The position numbers were made by a program, and so were the translations under genes. A stretch of 64,000 nucleotides of DNA, taken from NCBI RefSeq assembly GCF_030052815.1, contig NC_079495.1:44989504-45053503 (forward strand), given 5' to 3'. Positions within the stretch are counted from its first letter, which is position 1, and the number at the start of each line of letters is the position of its first letter. Source of the stretch: Hevea brasiliensis. Its lineage: Eukaryota; Streptophyta; Magnoliopsida; Malpighiales; Euphorbiaceae. Shown piece after piece: positions 1 to 11,527 of this stretch. A model generated the notes under the pieces. It saw nothing but the letters and a program-made list of their open reading frames with translations, searched no databases and was not told the origin of the DNA.

Positions 1-1413
1 TTAAGACATCATCAAGGTTACCTCAACCATGACATCATAAATGGATTTTTAATTTGTTAAAAATGTTGAATTTTTAATTTGTTAAAAATGTTGACTAAGT
101 CAAATTAACATAAAAACACATAAAAATTGAAAAAAGAAAAAATTAGTCTTCCACATCCCTCATTGCCATCCCTCACTCTCTCACTCACCTCTCTCTAAAC
201 TCAATGAAAGCTTGATTTCAAGCTTTTCTAAACCCCTAAAATTAACCATAAAATTCCCTAAATATCTTGATAAACCTTGCTTTTGCAACTAGACAAGAAG
301 ATTGAAGGAGAAAAGGAAGGAAGAAAGTGAAGCAATTGAAGAATTGAAATCCAAAGTAAAGGTTAGTGTTCTAACTCTTCACTTCCTAGTTAAATTCATA
401 TGTATGTAGTGAAATAACTTAGAAATTGTGATAAAATCAAACAAATTAAACATGTGAGGCTAAGAGGGATTTTCGGCCAACATTAGTGGGAATAGGATTT
501 GAGTGAGTTTGATGAATTAAAAAGAGTAATTGAGTTGAATTAAGTGTGTAAATAATGTTTAGACACTTTAATTGCATTAATTAAATGAGTTACAAAAATT
601 AGGGTTCTTGAGTTCATGAAATTGGAGAAAAAATTGGAGGAAATAGTCAATTGATGCAATTGACCCTAATTAAGGTTAGAAATGATCAATTGTGACCAAT
701 TGAGATTTGTTGGAGGGATTAGAATGATATTGCAATTCGGATTGGAGAAAGGTCACTTTTAGGCAGTTTGACCTAGGTCCCTTTTAGGGACCAAAACTAT
801 AATTATCCACCCCAATTGGTATAAGGCCAATTGGATATGAAATTAGACACATAATGACACAATTTTCATATAGAAACCATGCCCAGAAAATGATATTAAG
901 GTAGTGAACAATTAGGTCAAGTCCGAGTAATGTGCACTGCCACTGTACCAAAATGACCAAATGAACAGTATTTGGCCATAACTTGGTGTAGGAAGGTCCA
1001 AATGACCTGAATACAAATAGAAAGCTGAGACATAGCACTATAACTTTTATGAAGAACACAAACCCAAATTCTAACCATAACCCATCCAAAAAGTGAGCTG
1101 CAGTCAGCACACAAAAACTGCCAGAACTCAGAAAATGCCTAGAATTATGAGTTTGAACTAATCCGGCCAGCCTTAGAAAAATGACCATATCTTGGGATAA
1201 AAAACTCCAAATGGAGTGATTCAAAAAAGGGAATTAAAGATAAGATAATAAGGAACAACTTTGATGAAGGACACTTAGCTAAATTCTCACAGTAACCAGA
1301 CCAATGGAATAGTGCAATACAGGAGACCAAAAATAAATATAAAAATTCTCTTAGGAGACTTAGAAATTGAAATGGCAACCAAGGCCAACAAATGAGAACT
1401 CAAAATGTGGTAT
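1..1413 (+). repeat. Gypsy B 5' LTR, left part (truncated by window edge)
   Basis: This stretch aligns by eye with the middle of the gypsy LTR at 46777-50438: an AT-rich block, then a CT-rich block near 150-200, then the 'CCATAACTTGG' modules near 973 and 1181. It stops at a TSD (GTATG, 1409-1413) and the LTR resumes at 35361 with the text that follows the same point in the 46777 LTR. No gene is seen; short open frames here are chance. Confidence 0.85.
45..94. repeat. 25-bp tandem duplication in B LTR
   Basis: Two perfect adjacent copies, 45-69 and 70-94, of an AT-rich 25-bp unit containing TTTGTTAAAAATGTTGA. Confidence 0.95.
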
Positions 1414-2823
1414 GTGTTAGTAGTATGCCCTAGAGCATATCATTTAGTATGTATCTTGTATATATTTTATTAATAAAAAGCATTTTCACTTTTCTGTTTA
1501 CATAACATATTTATGTGTAATAGAAAATGTCCATTGATATTTTGTTAGAAATATTATTCTTAAGTTGTTAAGAATATGAGTGACAATATTTCTAGCACAA
1601 AGTATCATAAATAGGTTCACAATCGAGGATACTTCATAATAAGGACATGACTTATCCAGAAAGATTGTATTCATATTTGTTCCCAAGTTATTTATATGAG
1701 ATATAAATAAGATGGAATGGTGAGTCTCATGCCATATAACAAACATGATAGGCACTTATAATTATGTAGGCCGAACCAGTGACACTTATGACAAGCACAT
1801 GGAGTTTACTCTTGTCAATGTATTGTCATAAATCATATCAGTGCATATAATCTTTAGACCTGAGATAGCACAGTTATCATGTATATAGGTGGTTTGAGTT
1901 TGATACTACTTTTATATTTGTACTGTGTATGAGTATATGGGCATGTGTTGGCTCCTACTAGTTATATATGGAGGTAGGTGTTGATCATGATGGAATCTGT
2001 TCCTCTAAGTAAATAGGGATAAAATCCTATATTCATTTAATTATTCTTCATGTTTTAAGTTCCTGACCAGGATAGATAGATTTAATCAGAAAAGAGTTTC
2101 TGATGAGAAAATCTTTTTAATCAAGAACTGGAATTAAAAGAGAACATAATATTCATAGCTAATGGGGTTTGACATAAACCATGACTCCAGCTCGAATTGG
2201 GATTTTGTAATAGAGAGATTCTAGTGCATGGTAACATACAATTATAGGTTCATTTAAGGTAAACCTTATTACTGATTGGGTGGCCATGGCATGCTATGCT
2301 AGGTGTTAACCATGGTCTATGAGGTGTATAAAATGATTTAGAGAAATCATTTATGGTAAGAAAGATGATATTAAGAGTTGATATCATGTTTCATTGCCAA
2401 TTAGTGATGAGCCTAGTAAGTCACACACATACACAAGTAATCACCAAATTAAATATGATTTAATTAATTAATTAAAGAGTTTAATTAATTAATTAAATAG
2501 GTTTAGTTTACAATTAGATTGCAAAGTCCCTAGCATGGCTTGAAACCAAATCTAGGTTATTGGATGTATAGTATAAGTTAAATTTATGTTTAAAGAGTTT
2601 AAATATGAATTTAATTAATGAGAAATTAATTAATAGAGATTAATTAATTAATTTATATTATAGAGATTAATTAATTAATTTATATTTGATATAAATTGAT
2701 TAGAAGAAGAGAAATAATTATTTTGGGTTGAGAACTCAAAATTAAGACACAGGGGTATTTTGGTCATTTCACAGTGTGACATGTGGCACTATGAGATGGT
2801 GACACATGGAACTACACATAAGC
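1414..2823 (+). repeat. Forward copia 5' LTR, left two thirds
   Basis: Begins TGTTAGTAGTATGCCC, as do five other copia LTR copies here (30115, 37622, 41465, and on the minus strand 11515 and 19427). It stops at TAAGC (2819-2823), the TSD of gypsy A, and resumes at 23880. A short tandem duplication of an ATTAATTAATT-containing unit of about 26 bp occurs near 2633-2690. Confidence 0.93.
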
Positions 2824-5800
2824 TGTAACACCCTCCTTGTAGCAACTCCGTAAATTCTACTGTCCCGGTGACTAGTGTCGGTCCGGTCCGAAAAATATTT
2901 AAACTAAAGTGAGGAACCATAATTAACTCAAATATTAATAAGAAAAATTTAGGAAAAATTTTAGGAACAAAATACAACCAAGTTAAATGAGCCGGTGCCC
3001 TAACGATGGGTAACCTAGTGAGAAGTTGCAGTTCTCACAAATAGGAGCCCTAGACAGGGGGAAAAAATTATAAAATAATTTTTGGGACTCCAAAGAAGGG
3101 TCATAGATGTTCTTATGGCACTAGAATGCCAAGAAAATACTTAGAAAAAATTTTCAATCGGTACAGACAATTTTGGCCCGTTAAGCCAAACGAAGGGCAT
3201 TTTGGTCATTTCGTCTTCAAAGATGATTTTTGCCCAACTTGTCCAGTTAAATAAATAATTTATATAACATAAAATATGAATAAATATTGTTAAAAATTTA
3301 ATTGAAATTAAATAGACAAGAAATGGAGAAAAAATGAAAGAAAATGGCATTATGACATCATAATGATGTCATTAACATTCTCCCAACCAATCAAAACTTG
3401 ACACATGGCATAATCTTATTTAAAAGAGACTAAATGGGTAGAAAGTGAAGAAAAAAAATCAGAACACTCTACTTCTTCTTCTTGGCGTCACCTCTCCCAC
3501 CATAGCCCTCCATAACCAAGCTTTACCAAGCTTGATTTCTTGAGTTTCCATCCATTAAAACCTAAGTTTCCCAACACAAAAACTTCTTCTATCATCTTGG
3601 TGAGTCTTTTGGGAGCAAAAAGAATTAAAAAGAAAGAGTTCTTACAAGCTTTGGATTAGCTCCCTAAGAGGTTAGTGACTTAAACTCATGTTTCTCTTCA
3701 AATTTATGTTGAATAAGTATAATTGAGTACAAAATTTCAAAGAAATTTGCTAAATATCTTGTGTATGCCCATCCCAAAGTTTTGGGCAGCCTTGAACCTA
3801 GTAGAGTTTTGAAGATTTCTTAGAGTTAAATCGCAATTTGGCTGCCTTTAAGATCATTACAATGCTTAGGACAATGGAAGGTATGTAAATGCATGACTTG
3901 AGATATTAGGGTTAGAGTTTGGGCATAAATTGGAGACTTAATCATTTAATGGTGAAAGTATGTTTTAATGGTCAATTACTGACCATTTGCCTGTGTGTAA
4001 CTTAGAAATGAAGTGGTTTATGCAGTGGGAATTGAGATTGGAGTAGCTACCCTTGGTGACCTGCAGAATTAGACATGAGTCCAGTAAGTTTGGGTAGCCA
4101 TAACTTGAATTGTAGAGATTTAATTGGTACAAGGCTAATCGGACATGAAATTAGACACATAATGGCACAATTTTGGTGAAGAAACCATGCCCATAAAACC
4201 AAACCAAGTGGACCAAAAGCTTGCCCTAATCCGGGTGACCTGCAGTCTGCTTGGGCAAAATGACCAAATGAACAGTGTTTGGTCATTTGGCCATAAATCA
4301 GAGTAGAAAGGTCCAATTGACCTGAAATTTTACCAGCAACAAGCTGATATATAGGCCAACAACTTTCATGGAGAAACCTAACCCAAATTATGACCAGAAC
4401 ATATTCAAAAGGTGAGTTTCAATCACTGTTCATTACACTATAGATATGGTCAGTCCAGAAATTCTGGACAGAATTTTAATCCGGCCAGTTGTGGTTTTTG
4501 GACCATAACTTGAGTTACAAAACTCCAAATGGAGTGATTGAAAAAAGGAAATGCAACTAGACAAAATAAGGAACAACTTTCACGTTGATCAGTTTGCCAA
4601 ATTCCCACTGAAAAATTGACCAATGGAATAGTAAGCACAAAGCATAAAAACTGAAAATTTTGCCCAACTAACATTAAGCTTAGAAATGGTATTGGCAACC
4701 AATACCAACAAATTTTGAATGCAAAATGTGGTATGTTGATGATATTGGAACCAATGTACCTATTGCCTATGCAAAAGTCAACATTTTTGTTGACCAATGA
4801 ATAGAATAGTAACACTAAAACTTAAATTCCAAAAATTGGGAAACTTAAAAGTGTAAAATGCCCTAGTATACCTAACAAGATTGGTTTTGATAGCTTGGCA
4901 TGACAATAGGGTTCTGTTAGCATGGCTTTATGTCATTCTGTGTTTCATGGCTTCCCATGCCATTCTGTGACATAATAGCCTTTGGCTATGTTATTTGAAT
5001 TATTACAATTGGGTTTTAACCCCGATAATTATTACAGCTTATTAGCAACCTGTTGCACACCGGGAGACACAATGTGACCGATGGTGTGATGGTCCGAGGT
5101 ACTTAGTACCCAGTGCCAGTTTACCCGTTTATCCAGTCCAGTCAATTAGTATGGGTTACTCGGGCAATGATAATAAATCTTACCAAATTTTAATTGAATA
5201 ATAATGCAAATAATATCAGAAGTTAAGTCTACCAAAAATGTAATCACACATTTTGCATATTCATTTTATTTTATTTTATTTTATTTTATATTGTCACCAC
5301 TAAGCAGAATTGCTTAGCGCGTCGCTTTTGCCACGCGCAGGTACTGGAGACCTAGCTGGTGAGCCCAGCAGACATTAGACTGGGTGAGCCTTCAGATTTG
5401 CATCTGGAGTCCCGAGTCACCTCACACCTGCAGTGCATATGGTAGGACATAGGATTTTGGGAGCATTTTGTATTTTGGCATTTTGTATTAGTTTGGATTG
5501 TAACTATAAATTCCTGTAATTATGTATTAATGTAAATATATGAAATTTCATATTATTGAAATTTTCTGCATAATGTATGTTGATAACTAAAATGTTGAGA
5601 ATTATTTATGAATATGCTTCAAGTGATGAAGTGAATAGAAAAGTTTTGAAAATAGTATTGTGATTTTGAGATTGATTTGAAATGTGTATAATGGAGTTTG
5701 GATTTAGAAATTATATTGGAAGTGTTTTTAAATAAGTTCAGAAGAACTGTTTTTCTAATTTACAGCTGGCACTCTGTCGGATTTTCTATAAAATTTGCGA

Positions 5801-5936
5801 AAAAATTCAGATTTATCAAAATTGAAAATAAATGAATAAAAAGGGATTAATTGTAATAGAAACATAAATTGGTGCTCCGGCACACTGAGTGGCATAACTT
5901 GCTTGGCTACACTGTAGACGGGTAAGGGGTGTTACA
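2824..5936 (+). repeat. Gypsy A 5' LTR
   Basis: Starts TGTAACACCCTCC, ends GGGGTGTTACA. Compared with the 3' LTR it has lost about 13 bp near 2888, has fewer ATTTT pentamers near 5264-5290, and differs at scattered bases. It contains three diverged ~200-bp modules (near 4098, 4291, 4503) and a hairpin pair (5300-5338). Short open frames on the minus strand show no recognisable domain. Confidence 0.93.
5300..5406 (+). other. Hairpin cluster in gypsy A 5' LTR
   Basis: Perfect inverted repeats in a row: CTAAGCA (5300-5306), loop GAAT, TGCTTAG (5311-5317); then GCGCGT (5317-5322) with ACGCGC (5333-5338); then GCTGG (5355-5359) with CCAGC (5365-5369); then CAGAT (5393-5397) with ATCTG (5402-5406). 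The first stem recurs at 23238-23255 (one G.U), 33093-33110, and on the minus strand at 63066-63083 and 43784-43801 (one mismatch). Function unknown; an RNA structure in the LTR transcript is possible. Confidence 0.7.
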
Positions 5937-5941
5937 TTTAG

Positions 5942-5953
5942 TGGTATCAGAGC
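5942..5953 (+). other. Primer-binding site, gypsy A (initiator tRNA-Met)
   Basis: TGGTATCAGAGC, complementary to the 3' end of plant initiator tRNA-Met, five bases after the LTR end. It primes minus-strand DNA synthesis in the family. Confidence 0.92.
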
Positions 5954-6064
5954 ATCGGTTTAGGCGTTTCTGGGCCTAGATAGAGTGCATACCATTGCAT
6001 TGCATTTGTAAGTGTTGAGGTGACACTGATGCATATCTATTTTTTTTCTTATTTTGAATAGGAT

Positions 6065-7108
6065 ATGGATCCTGCTTCACAATGAGCAGTTGAAGAAGAG
6101 GTGGAGAGTCGTGCTCCACCAGCAGCTGAGGCACCTGCCCAACCTCAGTTTGCTCTATTTTAGCAAATGACTGAATTCTACCGACAAATGATGGGGGCAA
6201 TACCACCACCACAACCACAGCCACAACCACCACCAGCACCACAGAAATCTCATTTAGAGATATTGAGGAAGCATGGGGCTGTGGACTTCTTTGGGAAGAG
6301 GGAGGATGATCCCATGGCCGCAGAAAATTGGTTGGATAGAACCATCAGAGTGCTGAAACAGCTAAACTGCGCCCCTGAGCAGAACCTGGTAGGTGTTATG
6401 TCCCTACTTCAGGATGATGCATATCAGTGGTGGGACACAGTAACCAGTGAGGTGCAATCGGAATGGATCACTTGGGAATTCTTCCTCACAGAGTTCAAGA
6501 AGAAATATGTTAGCAAAGTGTATTTAGAAGAGCAAAGAAGGGAATTTATCAGTCTGAGATAGAGACAGTTGTCAGTGGCTGAGTATGAGCATGAGTTTGT
6601 CAGACTGAGCAGATATGGGAGGGAGATAGTCCCTACAGAGGCAGAGAGGTGCCGAAGGTTTGAAAAAGGGCTCAATAACAACATCAAAGTCATGATCACA
6701 GCATTGGAAATCACAGATTTTGCTAAGCTTGTAGACGCTGCGTCAAAAGTGGAAAGGGTCAGAATCAATGAACAAAATAGATGGGAAAGACAGCAGAAGA
6801 GGGGTCCGAATCAGTCCAGTACATTTTCTGCTCCCAGTAAGAAGAGTAAGGGTCCTCCTGCTCAGAGTTCAGGACCCCCACAGGGGCCCAGACCACAGTT
6901 CACACCTATGAGAGGCTAGTCCACACCAACAGTGGGCAACTCTCTAGGGACGGTGTTTAGGGGACCAGCCCAAGCATCTTCTGCCTGTCAGTACTGTTAG
7001 AAGTGGCATAAGGGGGAATGTTGGCGAGTGACTAGTGCCTGCTTATGGTGTGGATCTACAGAACACCAGATCAAGAATTGTCTAAAGAGGACTACTACTG
7101 TTGCTTAG
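6065..7108 (+). pseudogene. gag: Gypsy A gag (broken)
   Basis: Reading starts at the ATG at 6065, which follows the primer-binding site and precedes a proline/glutamine-rich stretch. The retrotransposon gag core (AENWLDR..., DDAYQWWDTV) runs about 6310-6700. Two zinc knuckles follow at about 6988-7085: C-Y-C...H...C with a stop inside, and CLWCGSTEHQIKNC, a full CX2CX4HX4C. Stops lie at 6083, 6161, 6560, 6917, 6998 and 7106; most look like CAG-to-TAG changes. The family product coats the element RNA in a cytoplasmic particle. Not functional here. Confidence 0.88.
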
Positions 7109-7208
7109 ACACAAGCTGACAGACCTGCTCCTGTACCACAAAGGGATAGGAAACCTGATAAATCTGAGGCAGCTGGTCCATCACTGAGGCCTGCATCTGA
7201 GTCAGCTG

Positions 7209-7620
7209 AGAGGCCAGATACTAGATTACCTGCTAGGGCCTATGCCATCAGAGCTCAGAAGGAGCAAGATGCCCCGGATGTCATCAGGGGTACGTTTTCC
7301 CTTTTCAACACTCTTGTGCATGCATTGGTGGATCCAGGATCCACTCATTCCTACATTTGCATCAAACTACCCATAGAGAGGGGAGTTCCAGTAAAGGAGA
7401 GTGATCAAGACATTCTGGTCACAAATCCAGTAGGCCACAGTGTGGTAGTGAATAAGGTGTATAAAGGTTGCCCATTGAGGATTCAGGGGTATGAATTCTC
7501 AGCAGACCTAATTGAATTGCCCTTCCACGAGTTTGACATGATTTTGGGAATGAACTAGTTGTCACGTCATCAGGCAATAGTTGATTGCAAATTGAAGAGG
7601 ATTTCTCTGAAAACTTATGA
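7209..7620 (+). pseudogene. Gypsy A aspartic protease (broken)
   Basis: The active-site region reads VHALVDPGSTHSY with the catalytic Asp codon at 7331; D-P-G stands where many proteases have D-S-G or D-T-G. A second conserved block, FDMILGMN, ends at a TAG (7556-7558) where Trp is usual. A one-base loss near 7620 shifts the frame before RT. In the family it cleaves the gag-pol polyprotein. Confidence 0.82.
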
Positions 7621-7638
7621 GGTAATGAGATCACTGTT

Positions 7639-9186
7639 GTGGGTGAAAGGACAGATTTCCTGTCCAATGTTATCTTAGCCACAGTTGCAAGAAGATTGAT
7701 GAGAAAAGGCTGTGAAGCTTACCTATCACACGTGATTGATACTAGGCAGGCTAAACCAAACCTGGGTGATATACCCACAGTAAGAGACTTCCCAGATGTA
7801 TTTCCTGAAGAGTTGCCTGGTTTACCACCAGAAAGGGAAGTCGAGTTTGCTATTGAGGTAATGCCGGGTACAGCACCCATTTCTATTGCTCCTTATAGGA
7901 TGGCACCCACTGAATTGAGGGAGTTGAAAACTCAGTTGCAAGAGTTGCTTGATAAGGGGTTCATACGCCCCAGTGTGTCACCATGGGGAGCTCCGGTGCT
8001 GTTTGTGAAGAAGAAGGATGGAACCTTGAGATTGTGCATTGATTACTGGCAGTTGAACAAGGTAACTATGAAGAATAAATATCCATTACCCAGAATTGAC
8101 GATCTGTTTGATCAGTTGAAGGGAGCTGGTGTATTTTCAAAAATTGATCTCAGATCAGGGTATCATCAGTTGAGGGTAAAGGATGCAGATGTGTCAAAAA
8201 CTACATTCAGAACCCGGTATGGGCACTATGAATTTTTAGTGATGCCGTTTGGGTTAACAAATGCACTAGTAGCATTTATGGACCTTATGAACCGTATCTT
8301 CCATCCATACTTAGATCGGTTTGTAGTGGTCTTTATTGATGATATTCTGGTGTATTCCAAGACCAGGGAAGAACATGATGAACATTTGAGGATTGTTCTG
8401 CAAACCCTGCGAGAAAAGAAGCTGTATGTTAAGCTGTCCAAGTGTGACTTCTGGATGAGTGAAATCTCCTTTCTTGGACACATAGTATCAGCTGAGGGGA
8501 TTAGAGTGGATCCCAAAAAGATAGAAGCAGTGATGGAATGGAAGCCTCCCAGAAATATAACTGAGGTCAGAAGTTTCTTGGGGCTAGCTGGGTATTACAG
8601 AAGATTTGTGAAGGGGTTCTCTCTTATAGTTGCTCCAATGACCAAGTTGTTGCACAAGAATGTGAAATTTGGCTGGAACGACAAGTGCCAAGCCAGTTTT
8701 GAGAGGCTAAAGGCTATGTTGATAGAAGTACCAGTGTTAACACAGCCAGTGTCGGGAAAGGACTTTGTGGTCTACAGTGATGCCTCGCATAATGGGCTAG
8801 GGTATGTGTTGATGCAAGAGGGGAAAGTGGTCGCCTATGCTTCCAAGCAATTAAGGCCACATGAACAGAACTAACCTACTCATGACCTGGAGTTAGCAAC
8901 AATTATCTTCGCACTAAAGATATGGAGGCATTATTTGTATGGTGAAAAATGCTACATCTATACAGACCACAAGAGTCTAAAATATTTGCCAACCTAGAAG
9001 GAGCTCAATCTTAGACAGAGGCAATGGATTGAGTTCCTAAAAGACTATGATTGTGTGATAGATTATCATCCTGGAAAGGCTAATGTAGTTACTGATGCTT
9101 TGAGCAGGAAGCCCATCACAGCTTTAAGATCACTCAATGCCTGTCTGTCCTTAGCTCAAAATGGAGCTATTTTGGCTGAGTTGTAA
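7639..9186 (+). pseudogene. pol: Gypsy A reverse transcriptase and RNase H
   Basis: A 411-codon open stretch (7639-8874) holds the linker [16 protein letters not shown], the RT fingers and palm, and the catalytic FIDD box at 8332-8343, with all three Asp positions apparent. RNase H follows: YSDAS with Asp at 8779, then TDHKSL near 8965, and DALSRKP near 9095. Stops at 8872, 8995 and 9184 cut RNase H and the linker to integrase. The RT itself is the best preserved gypsy domain in the window. It copies element RNA into DNA in the family. Confidence 0.9.
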
Positions 9187-9431
9187 GTGAGGCCAACCCT
9201 GCTACAGCAGATACAAGATGGGCAGAGGGCAGATGAAAAACTAATAGCCATTGTGGGTAAAATTCCTGAGGGAAAGGAAACTGAATATGAGGTGAAAGCA
9301 GATGGGTGTCTGTATTACAGAGGAAGAGTGTGTGTACCAGATGATGGGGAACTGAAGACTAGTATTCTGAAAGAAGCACACACTAGTGTTTATGCTATGC
9401 ACCCGGGAAGCACAAAAATGTATAATGATTT
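9187..9431 (+). pseudogene. Gypsy A integrase, N-terminal part
   Basis: This holds the start of the integrase, up to the HHCC zinc-binding region (H-A-x-x-Y-A-M-H-P-G near 9379-9405). The frame is cut after GATTT (9427-9431), the TSD of the minus-strand copia element. It continues at 19428, where the frame resumes directly with [13 protein letters not shown]. Confidence 0.88.
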
Positions 9432-11515
9432 TGAAGGAACGGAAGCGTGAAAAACACAAGTTTATACCATTAAATTCAAAAATTTTCACCTAGGGTCACA
9501 TGCATCATGCAAGATTTATTTTTATCTATTTGATTTCAATGATAAACAACATATTAAAACTCTTTTAATACATTTTTGGATCTGTATTTTCCATTTAAGA
9601 TTTTAAAATTAATCAGATTAATTTTAGAACCCTAGATTAAATCAAGAACGATTACACTAACCTCTTGATGCACTGCAGCGTGTCTGCGCCTTTGAGATTT
9701 GTCTTCAGGACACCAAATGTTGTCCCTCTAGCTTGTCCACACCAAGAACACCTATGGCAGCCCTTGAACAGCTTCTAACTTTTTCTATTAATTAGAAATT
9801 CAAGTTTTGCCTTTTAAGAGATTAGAGATATAAACAGGACACTAGAAACAATTTCTAGTGTTCTTAATTCAAGAGATTGATGGCTAATCTCTTTGAATTG
9901 ATGAGAGATGAAGAAGAATAGATGAAGAGCCACAAAATGGCATGAAAAGGAGAGGAGTGGCTGCTGGTTGTTTTTCTTTTCATAACAACACTTATATAGC
10001 TAGGTTAACACATTAAACCCTTGCCACATGTCACCCTTTAATTAGCTCTAGGTTTAAGTGACTCAATCACATTGTGCCAAGTGTCAAACCTATATTTAAT
10101 CTTCATTTTAATCATCTTACATGATTAAAAAACATTTGGCAAGCTTATGTGTAATCCCATGTGTCACCATCTCATGGTGCCACGTGTCACACTGTGAAAT
10201 GACCAAAGTCTTAATTTTGAGTTCTTAACCCAAAATAATTATTTTTCTTCTTCTAATTTATATCAAATATAAATTAATTAATTAATCTCTATTAATTAAT
10301 TTCTCATAAATTCATATTTAAACACTTTAAATATAAATTTAACTTATACTATACATCCAATAATCTAGATTTGGTTTCAAGTCATGCTAGGGACTTTGCA
10401 ATTTAATTGAAAACTAAACCTATTTAATTAATCAATTAAACTCTTTAATTAATTAATTAAATCATATTTAAATAGGTGATAACTTGTGTATGTGTGTGAC
10501 TTACTAGGCTCATCACTAATTGGCAATGAGACATGATATCAACTCTTAATATCATCAGAACTCTTTCTTACCATAAATGATTTTTCTAAATCATTTTATG
10601 AACCTCATAGATCATGGTTAACACCTAGCATAGCATGCCATGGCCACCCAATTAGTAATAAGGTTTACCTTAAATGAACCTACAATCATATGTTAGCATA
10701 CACTAGAATCTCTCTGTTACAAAATCCCAACTCAAGCTGAAGTCATGGTTTATGTCAAACTCCATTTTCTATGAATATTATATTCTCTTTTAATTCCAGT
10801 TCTTGATTAAAAAGATTTTCTCATCAGAAACTCTTTTCTGAATAAATCTATCTGTCCTGGCCAGGAACTTGAAACATCAAGAACAATTAAATGAACATAG
10901 GATTCTAACTCTATTTACTTAGAGGAACAGATTCCATCTTGATTGACACCTACCTCCATATATAACTAGTAGGAGCCAACACATGCCCATATACCCATAC
11001 ACAGTACAAGTATGAAAGCAGTATCAAACTCAAACTACCTATATACAAGATAACTGTGCTATCTCAGGTCTAAAGATTCTATGCACTGATATGATTTATG
11101 ACAAAACATTGACAAGAGTAAACTCTATGTGCTTGTCATAAGTGTCACTGGTTCGGCCTACTTATCATTTATAAGTTCCTATCATGTTTGTTATATGGCA
11201 TGAGACTCACCATTCCATCTCATTTATATCTCATATAAATAACTTGGGAACAAATATGAATACAATCTTTTTGGATAAGTCATGTCCTTATTATGAAGTA
11301 TCCTCGATTGTGAACCTATTTATGATACTTTGTGCTAGAAATATTGTCATTCATATTCTTAACAACTTAAGAATAATATTTCTAACAAAATATCAATGGA
11401 CCTTTTCTATTACACATAATATATTATGTAAACGGAAAAGTGGAAATGCCTTTTATTAATAAAAATATGTACAAGATACATACTAAATGATATGCTCTAG
11501 GGCATACTACTAACA
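9432..11515 (-). repeat. Reverse copia 3' LTR
   Basis: Length 2084 bp. It lacks about 10 bp near 10205 that its 5' partner has. It contains a TATA-like box on the minus strand and an open frame of about 80 codons on the plus strand (11184-11459) that recurs in other copia LTRs here. Confidence 0.93.
9990..9999 (-). promoter_or_regulatory. TATA-like box, reverse copia 3' LTR
   Basis: On the minus strand CTATATAAGT follows 'GTTAACCTAG'. The same box is seen at the same LTR place in other copies (17864, 24011, 34789, 39157). Likely the core promoter of the LTR; not tested. Confidence 0.6.
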
Positions 11516-11527
11516 ATCTCCCACTAG
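11516..11527 (-). other. Polypurine tract, reverse copia
   Basis: On the minus strand AGTGGGAGAT lies directly before the 3' LTR. It is the expected plus-strand primer site, as also at 30105-30114 in the forward element. Confidence 0.85.

Noticed and set aside
2100..2111. CTGATGAGAAAA in copia LTRs, like a hammerhead ribozyme core
   Set aside because: The two conserved boxes are adjacent with no stem II between them, and no flanking stems I and III are evident.
3141..3350. Antisense open frame of about 69 codons in gypsy A LTRs (also at 21058-21267)
   Set aside because: The two copies are LTR partners of one element, so shared openness carries no information, and there is no known domain.
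5942..5953. tRNA-like match (TGGTATCAGAGC)
   Set aside because: It is only the primer-binding site complementary to a tRNA 3' end; no tRNA gene fold surrounds it, here or at the other five sites.
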